The notes under the pieces are model-generated. The model saw only the letters and a list, made by a program, of their open reading frames with translations. It did not search any database and was not told the DNA's origin. Both the position numbers and the translations under genes were made by a program. This document shows positions 1 through 9,730 of a DNA stretch of 64,000 nt, piece after piece. Origin of the DNA: Hamiltosporidium tvaerminnensis (Eukaryota; Microsporidia; Dubosqiidae); assembly GCA_022605425.2 (NCBI GenBank), contig CM061253.1, forward strand, positions 485,001-549,000. The letters run 5' to 3'. Each line of letters opens with the position of its first letter. Position 1 is the first letter of the stretch.

Positions 1-2
1 AT

Positions 3-353
3 ACATATTACAGTAAGAATGTTTATTTAAGTTCTTTTACTTTATTTCTTGCTATAGTTTATAAAAGATTTACTATATTGTTGCTTAATCTGTATAAAGA
101 AGAAGAGAAAGCAGAAGTATTAAAAAAACAAGCAATTAATCAAAAATCATATGTTAGTGAATTGGTATCTAAAAATGAAGAAAAGGAAGAAATTATTAAG
201 AAGTTGTATAATGAAATTGAAAGTAAGAGTAAAGAAGTAAAATGTAGTGAAGTTTTAGTTAAACAGGCTAAAAATAATCAGGATGAGTATCTCAAGTTAC
301 TTGAGAAGTATAATAAGTTGGTAGACTTAGTAGATAACAAGAAAAATAGGTAG
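3..353 (+). CDS. BAP31-like ER membrane protein, 3' end only
   Basis: The reading frame is open from the window edge to the stop at 351-353, so this is the C-terminal part (~116 residues) of a gene starting upstream; the first in-frame TTG at 78 is not a credible start. The visible part begins with the end of a hydrophobic segment (motif SSFTLFLAIVYKR), followed by a long Lys/Glu-rich coiled coil that includes EYLKLLEKYNKLVDLV and ends in basic residues (NKKNR). This order, last TM helix with a following Arg, then a charged cytosolic coiled coil with a Lys-rich end, matches the BAP31/Yet family of ER sorting chaperones. The similarity includes the stretch around 'NVYLSSFTLFL', which aligns with the family's 'RNLYISGFSLFL'-type segment. 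The family exports or retains membrane proteins at the ER. Assignment is from memory of the family. Confidence 0.72.
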   Translation, partial: TYYSKNVYLSSFTLFLAIVYKRFTILLLNLYKEEEKAEVLKKQAINQKSYVSELVSKNEEKEEIIKKLYNEIESKSKEVKCSEVLVKQAKNNQDEYLKLLEKYNKLVDLVDNKKNR

Positions 354-459
354 TGAGTATTATGAGTATCTGGGTGTATGAGTACTAAGATTATAGGAGG
401 AGTATTGATATTTGTATGGTTGATTAGGTATCTAAGTAGTATTAAAGTATGACTTATCT

Positions 460-605
460 TTAATTTTATACATATTTTCCAATTTTCTAATTTAATAATT
501 TTCCAATTTTATACATATTTTTCAATTTAATAATTTAATAATTTAATAATTTTCCAATTTTATACATATTTTCCAATTTAATAATTTAATAATTTAATAA
601 TATAT
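460..605. repeat. Low-complexity AT repeats
   Basis: Short blocks of 'tttccaattttatacatatt' and runs of 'aatttaata' repeat at irregular 43-52 bp spacing. No coding signal. Confidence 0.8.
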
Positions 606-656
606 ATCTTAGTATATTCGGTTTTTAGATTATCTCTTTATATTGATATATTATAT

Positions 657-770
657 TTTAACAATCAATATACTAATAACTATCATATGTCTTATACCTA
701 ATATATATTATATATTAAGTATTACGTAATATACGGTATAAGATAGTTATTTGTATATTGATTGTTAAAA
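657..770. repeat. Imperfect palindrome (~40-bp arms)
   Basis: The left arm 657-698 and right arm 735-770 are inverted copies: both contain 'attgattgttaaa' (or its complement), 'gatagttat' and 'ggtata'. The right arm lacks about 7 bp ('catatga') present in the left, and the loop is about 36 bp of AT. It may be a small MITE or a hairpin; no target-site duplication was recognised. Confidence 0.75.
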
Positions 771-879
771 TAAAATATATTTATTTGTATAAAAATAGAA
801 AAAATAAGAAATAAATTTATAATTCTTAAAAAATATTAAATTTTAATTCAAATGAAATTCTGAATTAGAATTTCTTTAT

Positions 880-945
880 GGATTTATAAAATTATTTCTA
901 CCTCTTTAACCACCATCGATTCTTCTTCTAAAAAAAAGATTTAAT
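880..945 (-). mobile_element. Short 3'-end fragment of the REL non-LTR retroelement
   Basis: Read on the minus strand this matches the acidic C-terminal tail region of the retroelement at 39236-40456 (the 'ctacctctttaaccaccatcg' stretch followed by 'ttcttcttct'). Only about 60 bp remain. Confidence 0.55.
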
Positions 946-1164
946 AATCAATAAATTATATTATTAATCAAATATTATTAATCAAAATATAAAATAATAA
1001 AGTTATTAATGATAATTAATAAGTTATTATATATTATTTTGGTTGAGGTGATATTTGGGTTAGATTTACGTTTATGAATATTATCTTTATATTTTTATGT
1101 TATTCTATAGATTTATTTCTAAGATATAATATTGTAGGTGAAAACATGGTATTTGTGATTTGTT

Positions 1165-1626
1165 GCTTTTGTTTCTGATTTCTAATTTCTAATTTCTGAT
1201 TTTATTTCTTATTTCTTATTTCTTATTTCTAATTTCTAATTTCTAATTTCTAATTGCTAATTTCTAATTTCTAATTTCTAATTTCTAATTTTTAATTTCT
1301 AATTTCTAATTTCTAATTTAATAATTTATAATTTATAATTTATAATTTATAATTTCTAATTTCTAATTTCTAATTTATAATTTATAATTTATAATTTCTA
1401 ATTTCTAATTTCTAATTTCTAATTTCTAATTTCTAATTTCTAATTCTAATTTCTAATTTATAATTTTAATTTCTAATTTCTAATTTCTAATTTCTAATTT
1501 ATAATTTATAATTTATAATTTCTAATTTCTAATTTCTAATTTCTAATTTCTAATTTCTAATTTCTAATTTAATAATTTACTAATTTACTAATTTACTAAT
1601 TTAATAATTTAATAATTTAATAATTC
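1165..1626. repeat. TTTCTAA-type microsatellite
   Basis: About 460 bp built almost wholly from the heptamer 'aatttct' with interspersed 'aatttat' and 'aatttaat' variants. It ends exactly where the truncated retroelement starts at 1627, so the element probably inserted into, or seeded, the satellite. Confidence 0.9.
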
Positions 1627-2403
1627 ATGCTAGGCCATGATTACACTAGACGGCATAATGAAGTGGTTAGATGCCTACACCTTCTCCTTCTAAATAGATA
1701 TAAGTTTAAGTCTTCAAAACGAATAAGGAGCCCCTTAGTTCAAGAAATTCTTGATAATGAGTATGCAGAGATAAGAGTGGACACCAGAATTAAAACTGAT
1801 GTTAAAATTCGGAATAACAGACCGGACATATTTATTTTAGATAAGAAGAAGAATAAGATAACACTCATTGAAGTAGGAATCACTTCCCAAGATTCACTTC
1901 AAATAGTTGAAACTGAAAAACTTAGGAAGTATGACCTGCTAGCCAATGAGTTGGGCCTTATTTATAAGTGTAGTGTTGAGATAATCCCTTATGTGATGAC
2001 CTGGGACGGTATTGTGACAAAATACCATAAATCTCATCTTAAAAGACTAGAAATACCCATGAATGTAGAAGCATACATTCAGTCTATAGTACTTAAAAAG
2101 ACAGTCGAAACTATTTCCTTTGATCGACGAAGAGGACTTGAGTCAGGACTAAATGCCGAAGAGAGCTGGGAGAGAGCGTCAATGGGTGTTATTATGAGAT
2201 CAGAGATGCATGAGGAACCAATACCCCCTTTAAAAGAAGCGAAAACAGAGGAAGATGGTGCCAAAAATTTTAAACCAAACTATAAAGCCCCCTTTATTTT
2301 ACAAGGAGGAACCACTTTAGAGGAACCGACCAATAACATAAATGAAGAGTCGGATTTGGAAGAAGAGACAAAAGTGGTCAAAGAGGTAGAAGAAAACATG
2401 TAA
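1627..2403 (+). mobile_element. 5'-truncated non-LTR retroelement: restriction-like endonuclease (REL) C-terminus
   Basis: A 258-codon open frame forms the C-terminal end of an R2/NeSL-type non-LTR retrotransposon protein. It starts just after the position of the zinc-knuckle H-x4-C (compare 39236-40456), with HDYTRRH at residues 4-10. Next is a PD-(D/E)XK-like endonuclease: R65-P66-D67, D72, E82-V83-G84 and downstream K98/K101, the arrangement seen in REL domains that nick the target for reverse transcription. The tail from ~residue 205 is Glu-rich and ends EEETKVVKEVEENM. The reverse transcriptase is absent, and the 5' edge abuts the microsatellite, so this is a dead, 5'-truncated insertion although its frame is intact. 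The Met at 1627 is internal to the original protein, not a true start. Confidence 0.8.
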
Positions 2404-2725
2404 AAATGGTAAAAAATATTTTAACCCAGAATTTTATTAAATAAATAATAATTCATTTTTACTTTTCTCTTAAATTTATTTTTAAATACAAAAATAACAT
2501 TCTCTTCTCAAATAGTAATTTTTTTTAATTCATTTGTATTTCCAATTGGTTATAATTTAAACTTTATATTTTATTAGGAAAATAAAATAAAAAGAACGAA
2601 TAATGAGTAAAAGAATGAAGAGAAAAGAAGGGAATAAAGGTATAACATTTCAAAATACTTTAAATCGTATTTGTTTTTGTGGCTTACTCTTTTGGGTTTT
2701 ATTACCTTATATTTTAATTTATAAT
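2404..2725. other. Intergenic, no feature seen
   Basis: AT-rich DNA between the retroelement end and the eRF1 duplication. Its first part probably is the element's 3' UTR. No ORF or repeat was recognised. Confidence 0.6.
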
Positions 2726-3029
2726 GAATTTTATATTTTTATAAAACAATGCATAACTTAACTTTAAAATATATTTGCGAAAACCACATGAAAATATGTA
2801 AAAGAGAAAAACTTTTATTCGAATTGCATTGTTTAAACCAAGAAGAAATAATCAGAAAACCATAAAAAGGTTCTTCAAAAGAAAAGTCTGAAATAAAACT
2901 TTTTTAAGCTTAAAAGTATATTTCTCTCAACTGAAAAATATTTTTTAATTTATTTAATAGAAATTCGGAATTTAATTTGTTTTAAAAATAACTAAGAAAT
3001 AAACCAAGTCATTCGTTCCTTGGTTTCTT

Positions 3030-4190
3030 TTAGAAAATTTCATTGTCATCTATACTTTCATAATCACTGAAATCATTGATTCCTTCTACTTTATATCTTA
3101 GAATACCGCCGATTCCTCCAAATGCTTCAACAAATTGTGTTCCTTCTGCACTTTTGTCTGTTACAAATATCAATTCACATCCAAATTCTTTATAATTCTC
3201 TGATATCCAATCTACAAAATCTTCTTCGTCTTTCTTGTCTGCAAGATTCTCCCACACAATCAAAGTTTCAATACATCCACTTTCAAGACACTGTATGGTA
3301 TCTTTTATACTGTAACAATATTTCCCGTCCAAAGCCATCTCTTCAAAAAATCTTTTTAGAATATTTTTTTCTTTACTGAGTTTTAACTCTTTAAGCACAT
3401 CTTCACTCAATTCTATGGCTTGATTTAACCCATTTTCTCCTCCATAATTCACATCTACAATTTTTACTATTTTTTCACGTATTTTATGATCCAAAACATC
3501 GCACGTTTTTAATTCATTTTTAAAATCAGAATGGCCTGCTAAAATCAACCCCTCCACATTTATTTTACTGTCTGTCAAATAAATACCATTCATAATCTCA
3601 GCTACTTTTTTAATGTAATTTAACCGCTTTTCTAATCTCAATCGAGCAAATCTTACACTCGATTGACCACCCCTTCCATGTTTCTTAGGAAGATCAACTG
3701 TAAGTTCTTGTAAAATTGTTTTAACATTTCCTTGTACAGTACTGAACAATGTGCTGTGTCCATCCATAACAATAATACCAAATTTACTTTCATCTTCATA
3801 TTGTCTAAGCAAATCATCAACATGAAATTTAGAATCACACATATATAAAGAAGTATTTATAGGTTTGATAGGTTCAATACCAATACTTACTTTCTTTTCT
3901 TTAGTATCTTCTACAACAGTACCTACATAAATAGCCAATCCATTGGTTGGTGTTTTACTGTAGGTTTTTAATTTTGCCTGTGCTGATACGATGGCACTCA
4001 ATACACTGTTTTTATTTACACGCGATTTTATATTTGAAGCAGTTCCATATTCGTCAGTAAGTAATCTAGTAGAACGGGATATACATTCTTTAGGTGGAAT
4101 TATCAAACTTATCATGCTTGTTCCATTTCCACGCGCATTTTTTAGATTTTTTAATATTTTTTTTGTTTTCCAAATTTGTACTTCATCCAT
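3030..4190 (-). CDS. SUP45: Eukaryotic peptide chain release factor 1 (eRF1), copy 1
   Basis: Reads all three stop codons in the ribosomal A site and triggers peptidyl-tRNA hydrolysis. The 386-aa product has the family signatures in order: TASNIKS at residues 50-56 (stop-codon decoding), YMCDSKF at 116-122 (the YxCxxxF motif, same domain), and HGRGGQS at 171-177 with the catalytic GGQ at 174-176, followed by FARLRLEKR. The C-terminal domain, which binds eRF3, is present; the protein is somewhat shorter than the 415-440 aa usual in other eukaryotes. The start is supported by a CCC triplet (4201-4203 on the plus strand as GGG) 10 nt upstream of the ATG. The encoded protein is identical to the second copy at 58766-59926. 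Symbol follows yeast. Confidence 0.96.
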   Translation of the reverse strand: MDEVQIWKTKKILKNLKNARGNGTSMISLIIPPKECISRSTRLLTDEYGTASNIKSRVNKNSVLSAIVSAQAKLKTYSKTPTNGLAIYVGTVVEDTKEKKVSIGIEPIKPINTSLYMCDSKFHVDDLLRQYEDESKFGIIVMDGHSTLFSTVQGNVKTILQELTVDLPKKHGRGGQSSVRFARLRLEKRLNYIKKVAEIMNGIYLTDSKINVEGLILAGHSDFKNELKTCDVLDHKIREKIVKIVDVNYGGENGLNQAIELSEDVLKELKLSKEKNILKRFFEEMALDGKYCYSIKDTIQCLESGCIETLIVWENLADKKDEEDFVDWISENYKEFGCELIFVTDKSAEGTQFVEAFGGIGGILRYKVEGINDFSDYESIDDNEIF

Positions 4191-4200
4191 TTTTCTGAGA

Positions 4201-4203
4201 GGG
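4201..4203 (-). promoter_or_regulatory. CCC start-proximal motif, eRF1 copy 1
   Basis: The minus-strand sequence 'gaccctctcagaaaaATG' places CCC 10 nt before the ATG. CCC motifs at this place are a described microsporidian start or transcription signal; here it also supports the chosen start. Confidence 0.6.
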
Positions 4204-4439
4204 TCGTTTTTACTAGTAGCGTATTTTTAAAAATAACAAGAAATTATTAGTAGATTATTTTCTTGAAAATAAAAAATTTATATTTTTGAAAAAAAAGTCA
4301 TCGAAAAATAATATTTGATATTTCAAAGGATTTAGATTTATACTTGAATAAGGGTATTTGGATATTTTAAATGGTTTTGAAAAAATGTAAATTTTATTTT
4401 TAAAAACTATATCACATCTGATTATGAAAGAAGGTTTTA

Positions 4440-6228
4440 TATCGTTTTGATGATATTAACGCAGTTCAAGGTTTAACAGTAAAATCGATACTAATTCCCA
4501 ACACTACACCAGTATCTCATTAGATGATTACATTCAAAAGCCATAATTTAAAATGTGTGTATAAATCTTTTAAAAGAAATATGCAGTTTTCTGAATTTAT
4601 TAATTTCCGTTTTTTGAAGTAATATCGCAGGTTTAAACATACCTTAAGCTTTTAAAAACCAGCAACATTCTCACTTACTCTACACTTCTGGAATAAATCG
4701 ACTTCAGCCAAGATGAATATCTACGATTTATCCGGGACACTCAGATATTGCGTTATCATACCCAAATCTATAGTCTGCTACATAGGGTTTATGACTTTTT
4801 GAAAAATATATTTTTCGTCGCTTCCTAACACTTACTAGTCAATGAGATTACGCATATTAAGAGCTATAGTTTCATTTTTATAAAATTCCATCTATCATGA
4901 TCAAGCACTTCTCATTTTTCGTTCGTCTATACCAAGGGTCTCCAAACTTTTTGGCTCGCGGCCACATTGATTTCCGAAAAAAAGTCCCGCTGGTCAAGAT
5001 CCCATTACTTTTTATGCCACCATACTGAAAAATATTTCTGTAATTTTAATTATTTATGTTTTTAATTTTTAAATTTTTAGAGTTTCATATAGATGTTCCT
5101 ACAAATAAACATATATAGTAACGATATTTCAATATAAAAAGAGACAAATAAATTATTGAAAAATAATAATGTCTTCAAGCCATGTTATTCAATTACTTTA
5201 ATAAATTTTCTCGAGGTTTTATTTCCGCTTTCGGCTCTGCCTATTTGTGCGAAGGAACATTCTCTAAAAAAGAAATATACAAACAGCACTTACAGATCTA
5301 AATTAACAGATAAGCACTTGAAGTCGTTAGTGGTAATTCTTACCAGTAAATTTAATTCACAATTTCAACAAATTATCACCTAAAAATCACAACTACATCA
5401 ATCTCATTAATAATCAATTAGCTATATATTTTCTATAATTTTATTCTGATTTTTTAGTATAAAATAATAAAAAAATAATTGCTAATTTCAAAAAAAATAC
5501 TGAAAACTCTATGAATCTTCTTTTTATTACAAATTAATGACTAAATTATCTATAATTGCAATTCTTTTTGTATGATTAAACTATATTTTTTTATGTAATT
5601 ACCTCATTTAAAAAAAAATAGCTTAATAAAAAAATTGTGGCAGCCCCGAAACATGTGGCTTTGGGCTGAATGAAAAGTGTCCGCAGGTTGAATTTTAGAG
5701 ACCCCTGGTCTATACAAAGGTTACTGAGATCTTTTTTAATATGATCTAGGTATCTAGTTTTGAGACCACCTGGAAATCTTCGTCCTTAAGGATTTAAAAT
5801 ACACATTGGTTTCAATACTCTGCTTTCTTACATTCTTTCAGGATGATTCAGCTATGGAGTCTGATTTTTTTAACTTCGTTTACTAATCATGTATTTCAAT
5901 ATAAATTTTGTAGCTTTTTGATGCTACAAGATCCATAACATGAAGTCATCTAACCTGGGTAGCAAGGCTCGATTTCAATGCCTTTTCATGGCACTTACCT
6001 ACAAATTCAATCACAGTCTGAAATCTAGTTACATAAAAAACTACAAATAAACTTTTAGAAAAAATTTCGCTATTTTGTAGATCATCTTCTACTTATCCAA
6101 ACTTCCATGGAACAACAGAAGATTTAGTGTAGTTTTATTTCCACCCAAAACAACAAGCAATGATTTTCAGATCACTTCCATATACCCATAGCCAAGGGAA
6201 TAGTTTTTTATGCGGTCATACCCCTCAA
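4440..6228 (-). mobile_element. Diverged family A repeat split by a nested insertion
   Basis: About 4440-4848 and 5945-6228 are the two halves of a degenerate minus-strand family A copy. Landmarks in consensus order include 'cacttactctacactt' (4673-), 'attgcgttatcatacc' (4748-), then 'gcaaggctcgatttcaatgc' (5961-), 'agtctgaaatctagttacat' (6016-) and the family terminus near 6190-6228. The break holds a hAT element (4933-5707) plus ~300 bp of unidentified DNA, so the nesting is at least two deep. Confidence 0.7.
4933..5707 (+). mobile_element. hAT DNA transposon relic with 8-bp TSD
   Basis: The ends are inverted: left CAAGGGTCTCCAAAC..., right complement CAGGGGTCTCTAAAATTC.... This is the CAGGGGT-type terminus of Charlie-like hAT elements. 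Perfect 8-bp direct repeats GTCTATAC flank it at 4925-4932 and 5708-5715, the hAT hallmark. Inside, around 5225-5380, two adjacent frames give SAYLCEGTFSK and then TYRSKLTDKHLKSL, which are the consecutive segments of the hAT C-terminal dimerisation region, separated by a frameshift. At 775 bp the element has lost most of its transposase, so it is an internally deleted, non-autonomous copy. Confidence 0.9.
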
Positions 6229-6502
6229 CTATTAAAAAACCAAATTTAAATTTAAAAAACTGTAATTTACATTAGAAAAAGTATTTAGAAAACCTTAAAA
6301 AATATTCAATTTTTTTTTTAAATTGAGCTAACGAGGTAATATAAACAAATTTATTTAAAAACGTATTTGTGTTGTATTAATATGTGATACAAATAAATTG
6401 AATGGCTTTAAAATACAAATTCTTGAATATAAGTGTATTTCATTTTATCATTAATAAAATACAATTTATATTTTTCTATCTATTTTTGGTTTCGAATCAA
6501 TT

Positions 6503-6650
6503 TTAAAATAAACTATTTAAACTGTAAAACCTCCTAAAAATGGTAAAAAAAAATATTTAAAATTTGCAACTTTATTTAAAATAAACTATTTAAACTGTAA
6601 AACCTCCTAAAAATGGTAAAAAAAATATTTAAAATTTGCAACAAATTTAT
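6503..6650. repeat. Tandem repeat, 73-bp period, 2 copies
   Basis: A unit beginning 'ttaaaataaactatttaaac' starts at 6503 and again at 6576; both units carry 'acctcctaaaaatggtaaaa' and 'tatttaaaatttgcaac'. It lies about 190 bp beyond the stop of the minus-strand gene at 6836-7237. Confidence 0.9.
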
Positions 6651-6835
6651 TTAAAGAAATAGAATTTATTAAGTAAAAAATCGAAAATAAATTGTTTTAG
6701 TTTAATCTTCAATTAAATTTTTAAAAGTAGTTTTTAATATTCCTTTAGAAATCAAAAATAAATTTTGTTATAAATAATTCTTTAAATTTACTGGTAAAAT
6801 ACATTATAAATAGTCATTTAAATTTACAAAAATAT

Positions 6836-7237
6836 CTAAGCATTTCCTCTACTAATTTCTTGGTATTTAATCAACAGCATTTTTAATTTTTCAAATTTAA
6901 AAGCATTTTTAGCTGTCGGGTACTTAAGTCGCTGTCCTAAATTAAAATGTCCCAAAATTTTAGAAAAACTTTTATTCCAATTCATCTTGTTAAAACCAAG
7001 ACTAGAGGCAAGAAATACTGGTGGATGTATAGGTTCTTTACCAATTATTTCAAGTATTTTTTGATCAATATCTCTCATTTCTCTTAAATTATATGTGTTT
7101 AGTTCACCAAAATGTAATCTTATTATGTCATTTCTTTGTTTTTTATATTCGTCTATATTTTTTAATATGTTTTCGTATTTTACCAACAAAATTTGTTTTT
7201 TTCCAAATTTTTCTAATTTTTCTTTTTTATTCTCCAT
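6836..7237 (-). CDS. Hypothetical protein, 133 aa
   Basis: I do not recognise the family. The protein is basic and Lys-rich, with a charged, probably helical N-terminal half (residues 1-65, containing KKEKLEKFGKKQ and REMRDIDQKILEII) and a C-terminal half with GHFNLGQRLKYPTAKNAFKF followed by a helix-like end. There is no signal peptide or TM segment, so it is likely soluble. A CCC triplet lies 8 nt before the ATG (GGG at 7246-7248 on the plus strand), as in the conserved genes of the window, which argues that it is a real expressed gene. It is flanked by tandem repeats: a 73-bp unit downstream and a 74-75-bp unit upstream. Confidence 0.7.
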   Translation of the reverse strand: MENKKEKLEKFGKKQILLVKYENILKNIDEYKKQRNDIIRLHFGELNTYNLREMRDIDQKILEIIGKEPIHPPVFLASSLGFNKMNWNKSFSKILGHFNLGQRLKYPTAKNAFKFEKLKMLLIKYQEISRGNA

Positions 7238-7245
7238 TAATAAAT

Positions 7246-7248
7246 GGG
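7246..7248 (-). promoter_or_regulatory. CCC start-proximal motif, hypothetical gene
   Basis: Minus-strand 'aaatcccatttattaATG': CCC sits 8 nt before the ATG of the 133-aa gene. Confidence 0.55.
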
Positions 7249-7605
7249 ATTTAAAAAATATTTAAAGAGATTTAAAAAAAAATGTATTTAGAAAATTATT
7301 TGGATTTGTAGCAATTGGGATTCAAAAAGATGAAATTTTATAAAAATAATTAAATATTTGTTAAAAATAGGATACAAATAGATTTAAAATAATTTAAAAA
7401 TAATTTTAAGTGATTTATAAATTTATATCATAAAATTTTTAATACATCTTTAATAATCGATATTATTGGTAATTGTTGTATTTGTAGCTTGAAATACTTT
7501 GCTTAGTAGTTAAATAAATAAAAAAGATATTAATTTGAATATGAGATGACCAATCATAAAATTTATCTCAGAAATATTCTAATGTATCCTATGATTCCAT
7601 ATACT

Positions 7606-7935
7606 AATTAATCTAAAAAAAATTGACCAATCAAATTATTTATTGTTGTAAAGGAGTTATTAACTTGAATTATAAATATTAATTAATCTTAAAAAAATTG
7701 ACCAATCAAATTATTTATTGTTGTAAAGGAGTTATTAACTTGAATTATAAATATTAATTAGATTAAAAAAATTGACCAATCAAATTATTTATTGTTGTAA
7801 AGGAGCTATTAACTTGAATTATAAATATTAATTAGATTAAAAAAATTGACCAATCAAATTATTTATTGTTGTAAAGGAGTTATTAACTTGAATTATAAAT
7901 ATTAATTAGATTAAAAAAATTGACCAATCAAATAT
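7606..7935. repeat. Tandem repeat, 74-75-bp period, ~4.4 copies
   Basis: Units start with 'aattaat' at 7606, 7681, 7756, 7830 and 7904. Each has 'ttgaccaatcaaattattta' and 'gttgtaaaggag(t/c)tattaac'. Copies are nearly identical, so the array is young. Each unit carries one CCAAT pentamer. The array lies between two divergent genes (minus at 6836-7237, plus at 8455-9099). Confidence 0.95.
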
Positions 7936-8454
7936 GGATAAATTATTAAAACTACTCAATGATTTCATATATCAATTTGATGATAAAATTGATTATAGAA
8001 ATGATCAGCTAGGCGATCGTAACAATATTTATGCAATATAGTTTTGCTCGTTGTATTTGAATACATAATTCGAATCAAAGGAATAAAATTTGTTTTAATT
8101 ATCCTAAATATTATTAAATTACAGATAAATTTAACAAAAATATCTTTAAAATAAAGAACTCCTATTTATAAATTAAAAAAAAATTTGTATTTTTCCAATA
8201 TAAATGATGATTGAGTTTTAAGAATATTTTATTAGATATGAAAATAATGGCTGTAGAATGTTTATTTAGAATCAATAAAAATGTATTTTTCAATTCAATT
8301 TAGGAAACATAAGCATTTATTGATCTATAAATATAGTAATTAACGAGTAAAAAAAGTATTTGATTAGATTAAATTACATTTATAAAATGATTGGCTAAAA
8401 TTTGAAAAATTCTCCTTTAAACTTTTAATAAAAAAAAGCCGCTTAGAATTACAA

Positions 8455-9099
8455 ATGGGAAATAAAAAGTCAATTCTGACTGCTATAGCAATATTATCGC
8501 TCACTGTGATATTAATTATGTGTGTTATAGCTCATATGGAATATAAAAAAGGTAAAAAATATTTTAATGATCAGATTCTAAATTTTATAGGTGAAAATAA
8601 AGATAAATTTGAAATTGATTATGAATTCATATCTTTGAATCATATAGAGTGTATGAAGAGTATTAAATTATGTTTTTATGAAAGTAATGAAGATTTAAGC
8701 AATATTGAAAAATTATTTAAAGAAAATGTAGATTTTAAAAAAATTACAGATAAATTAGATAAATTGAAAATAGTGAATGAATCTGAATTACCAATTGATG
8801 CGTTGATTGATAAATTTAGTTTTTCTAATAATTTTTTTTCCAGATTAGGTTTTTTTATGTATGATAAGAACTCTCCAATTATGAAATTGAAAGGAACCGG
8901 TAATTATGTTTTTAATAAAACTGATTCTAATACCAAATATCAAATTTGGTTTTTTATTCTTCCAAAGAATAAAAACGTAGAAATTTATGTCTTTACCTTG
9001 GATAAGAAAAACGTAGATAAAAATAATTTTACCATTAAAAATTTCGAAAATACACCCGAAAATGTTAAGAAACACCTAACTTACTTATTCTCACATTGA
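8455..9099 (+). CDS. Hypothetical single-pass membrane or secreted protein, 214 aa
   Basis: Family not recognised. Residues 1-6 are basic (MGNKKS) and are followed by a strong hydrophobic helix, ~7-27 (LTAIAILSLTVILIMCVIAH), then a soluble Lys/Asn/Phe-rich domain to the end. This fits a signal anchor, or a signal peptide with a poor cleavage site, delivering the C-terminal ~185 residues outside the cytosol. There is one Cys pair candidate (C66 and C73) but no recognised motif. No CCC triplet precedes the ATG, unlike the housekeeping genes. The 5' region is shared with the tandem array at 7606-7935. An intact 214-codon frame in such AT-rich DNA is unlikely by chance. It could be a lineage-specific host-interaction protein; that is inference only. 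Confidence 0.62.
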   Translation: MGNKKSILTAIAILSLTVILIMCVIAHMEYKKGKKYFNDQILNFIGENKDKFEIDYEFISLNHIECMKSIKLCFYESNEDLSNIEKLFKENVDFKKITDKLDKLKIVNESELPIDALIDKFSFSNNFFSRLGFFMYDKNSPIMKLKGTGNYVFNKTDSNTKYQIWFFILPKNKNVEIYVFTLDKKNVDKNNFTIKNFENTPENVKKHLTYLFSH

Positions 9100-9730
9100 T
9101 AATTTCGGTTAAGAACTAAAACTTGGAATTTTATCCAAGATTAAAGAATCTTTAAAAAGACATAATAATCTAAAAACAATCATGATAATTTATTTTATTT
9201 GGTACTTTTGTGTAAGATTTGTAATTAAAATACTTATTTTGCTCGATTTATTTTTATATTTTTAATTAATCTTAGTTGTCATCTGATATTTAATTGTTTT
9301 CTATCCAAATCACACAGTAATTTTTTTGACATATTCATATATTATCATCTGTTATTCTACTAATTTTATGTCTTAAATTCAATATTAAAATTTGGTATAA
9401 AAATTTTTTTATTTAAAATTAAATTAACAATTTAGTAATTACCATTCAAAATATTAACTTTAATCACCTTTTTAAATTAGTATGTATTAGTATATCCTTA
9501 TTAAAGTGTGAGTTTTTCGTATCTAACACTATTTCCAAGACATCTCATTGTTCTTTTTCATAGTTTATATGGCCTAATTATTGGAAATTGGTTCTTACAA
9601 CCGATTCAAGCTATGCCGATATTTGAAGCGAAATCCATAAATTTCAAGATAAAATCAAAATTACTTGGTTTTTTTTCCAACAAATCATTACATAAATAAT
9701 TTTTGTGTTGTAATTTATAGATAACTTAAT
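9100..9730. other. Intergenic, nothing recognised
   Basis: AT-rich DNA with no supported gene; the short open frame at 9508-9699 has no family resemblance or start motif. Confidence 0.5.

Larger units (their letters stand above)
2726..4376 (-). repeat. Inverted segmental duplication, copy 1 (with eRF1)
   Basis: This segment is the reverse complement of 58578-60232. Homology begins about 190 bp before the eRF1 ATG and ends about 300 bp after the stop; beyond both edges the sequences are unrelated. The flanks differ at many positions (8 substitutions in the first ~75 nt after the stop, ~6 in ~190 nt before the ATG), while the CDS shows only two synonymous differences that I found. Confidence 0.9.

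Noticed and set aside
78-353. A gene starting at the TTG at position 78
   Set aside because: The frame is open to the window edge and upstream residues match the BAP31 family, so it is a partial gene.
3122-3379. Plus-strand open frames opposite eRF1 (also 3991-4230, and equivalents at 58726-58965)
   Set aside because: Shadows of the eRF1 coding strand.
7606-7935. Array considered as CRISPR-like
   Set aside because: Whole units repeat without variable spacers, and the organism is a eukaryote; it is a plain tandem repeat.
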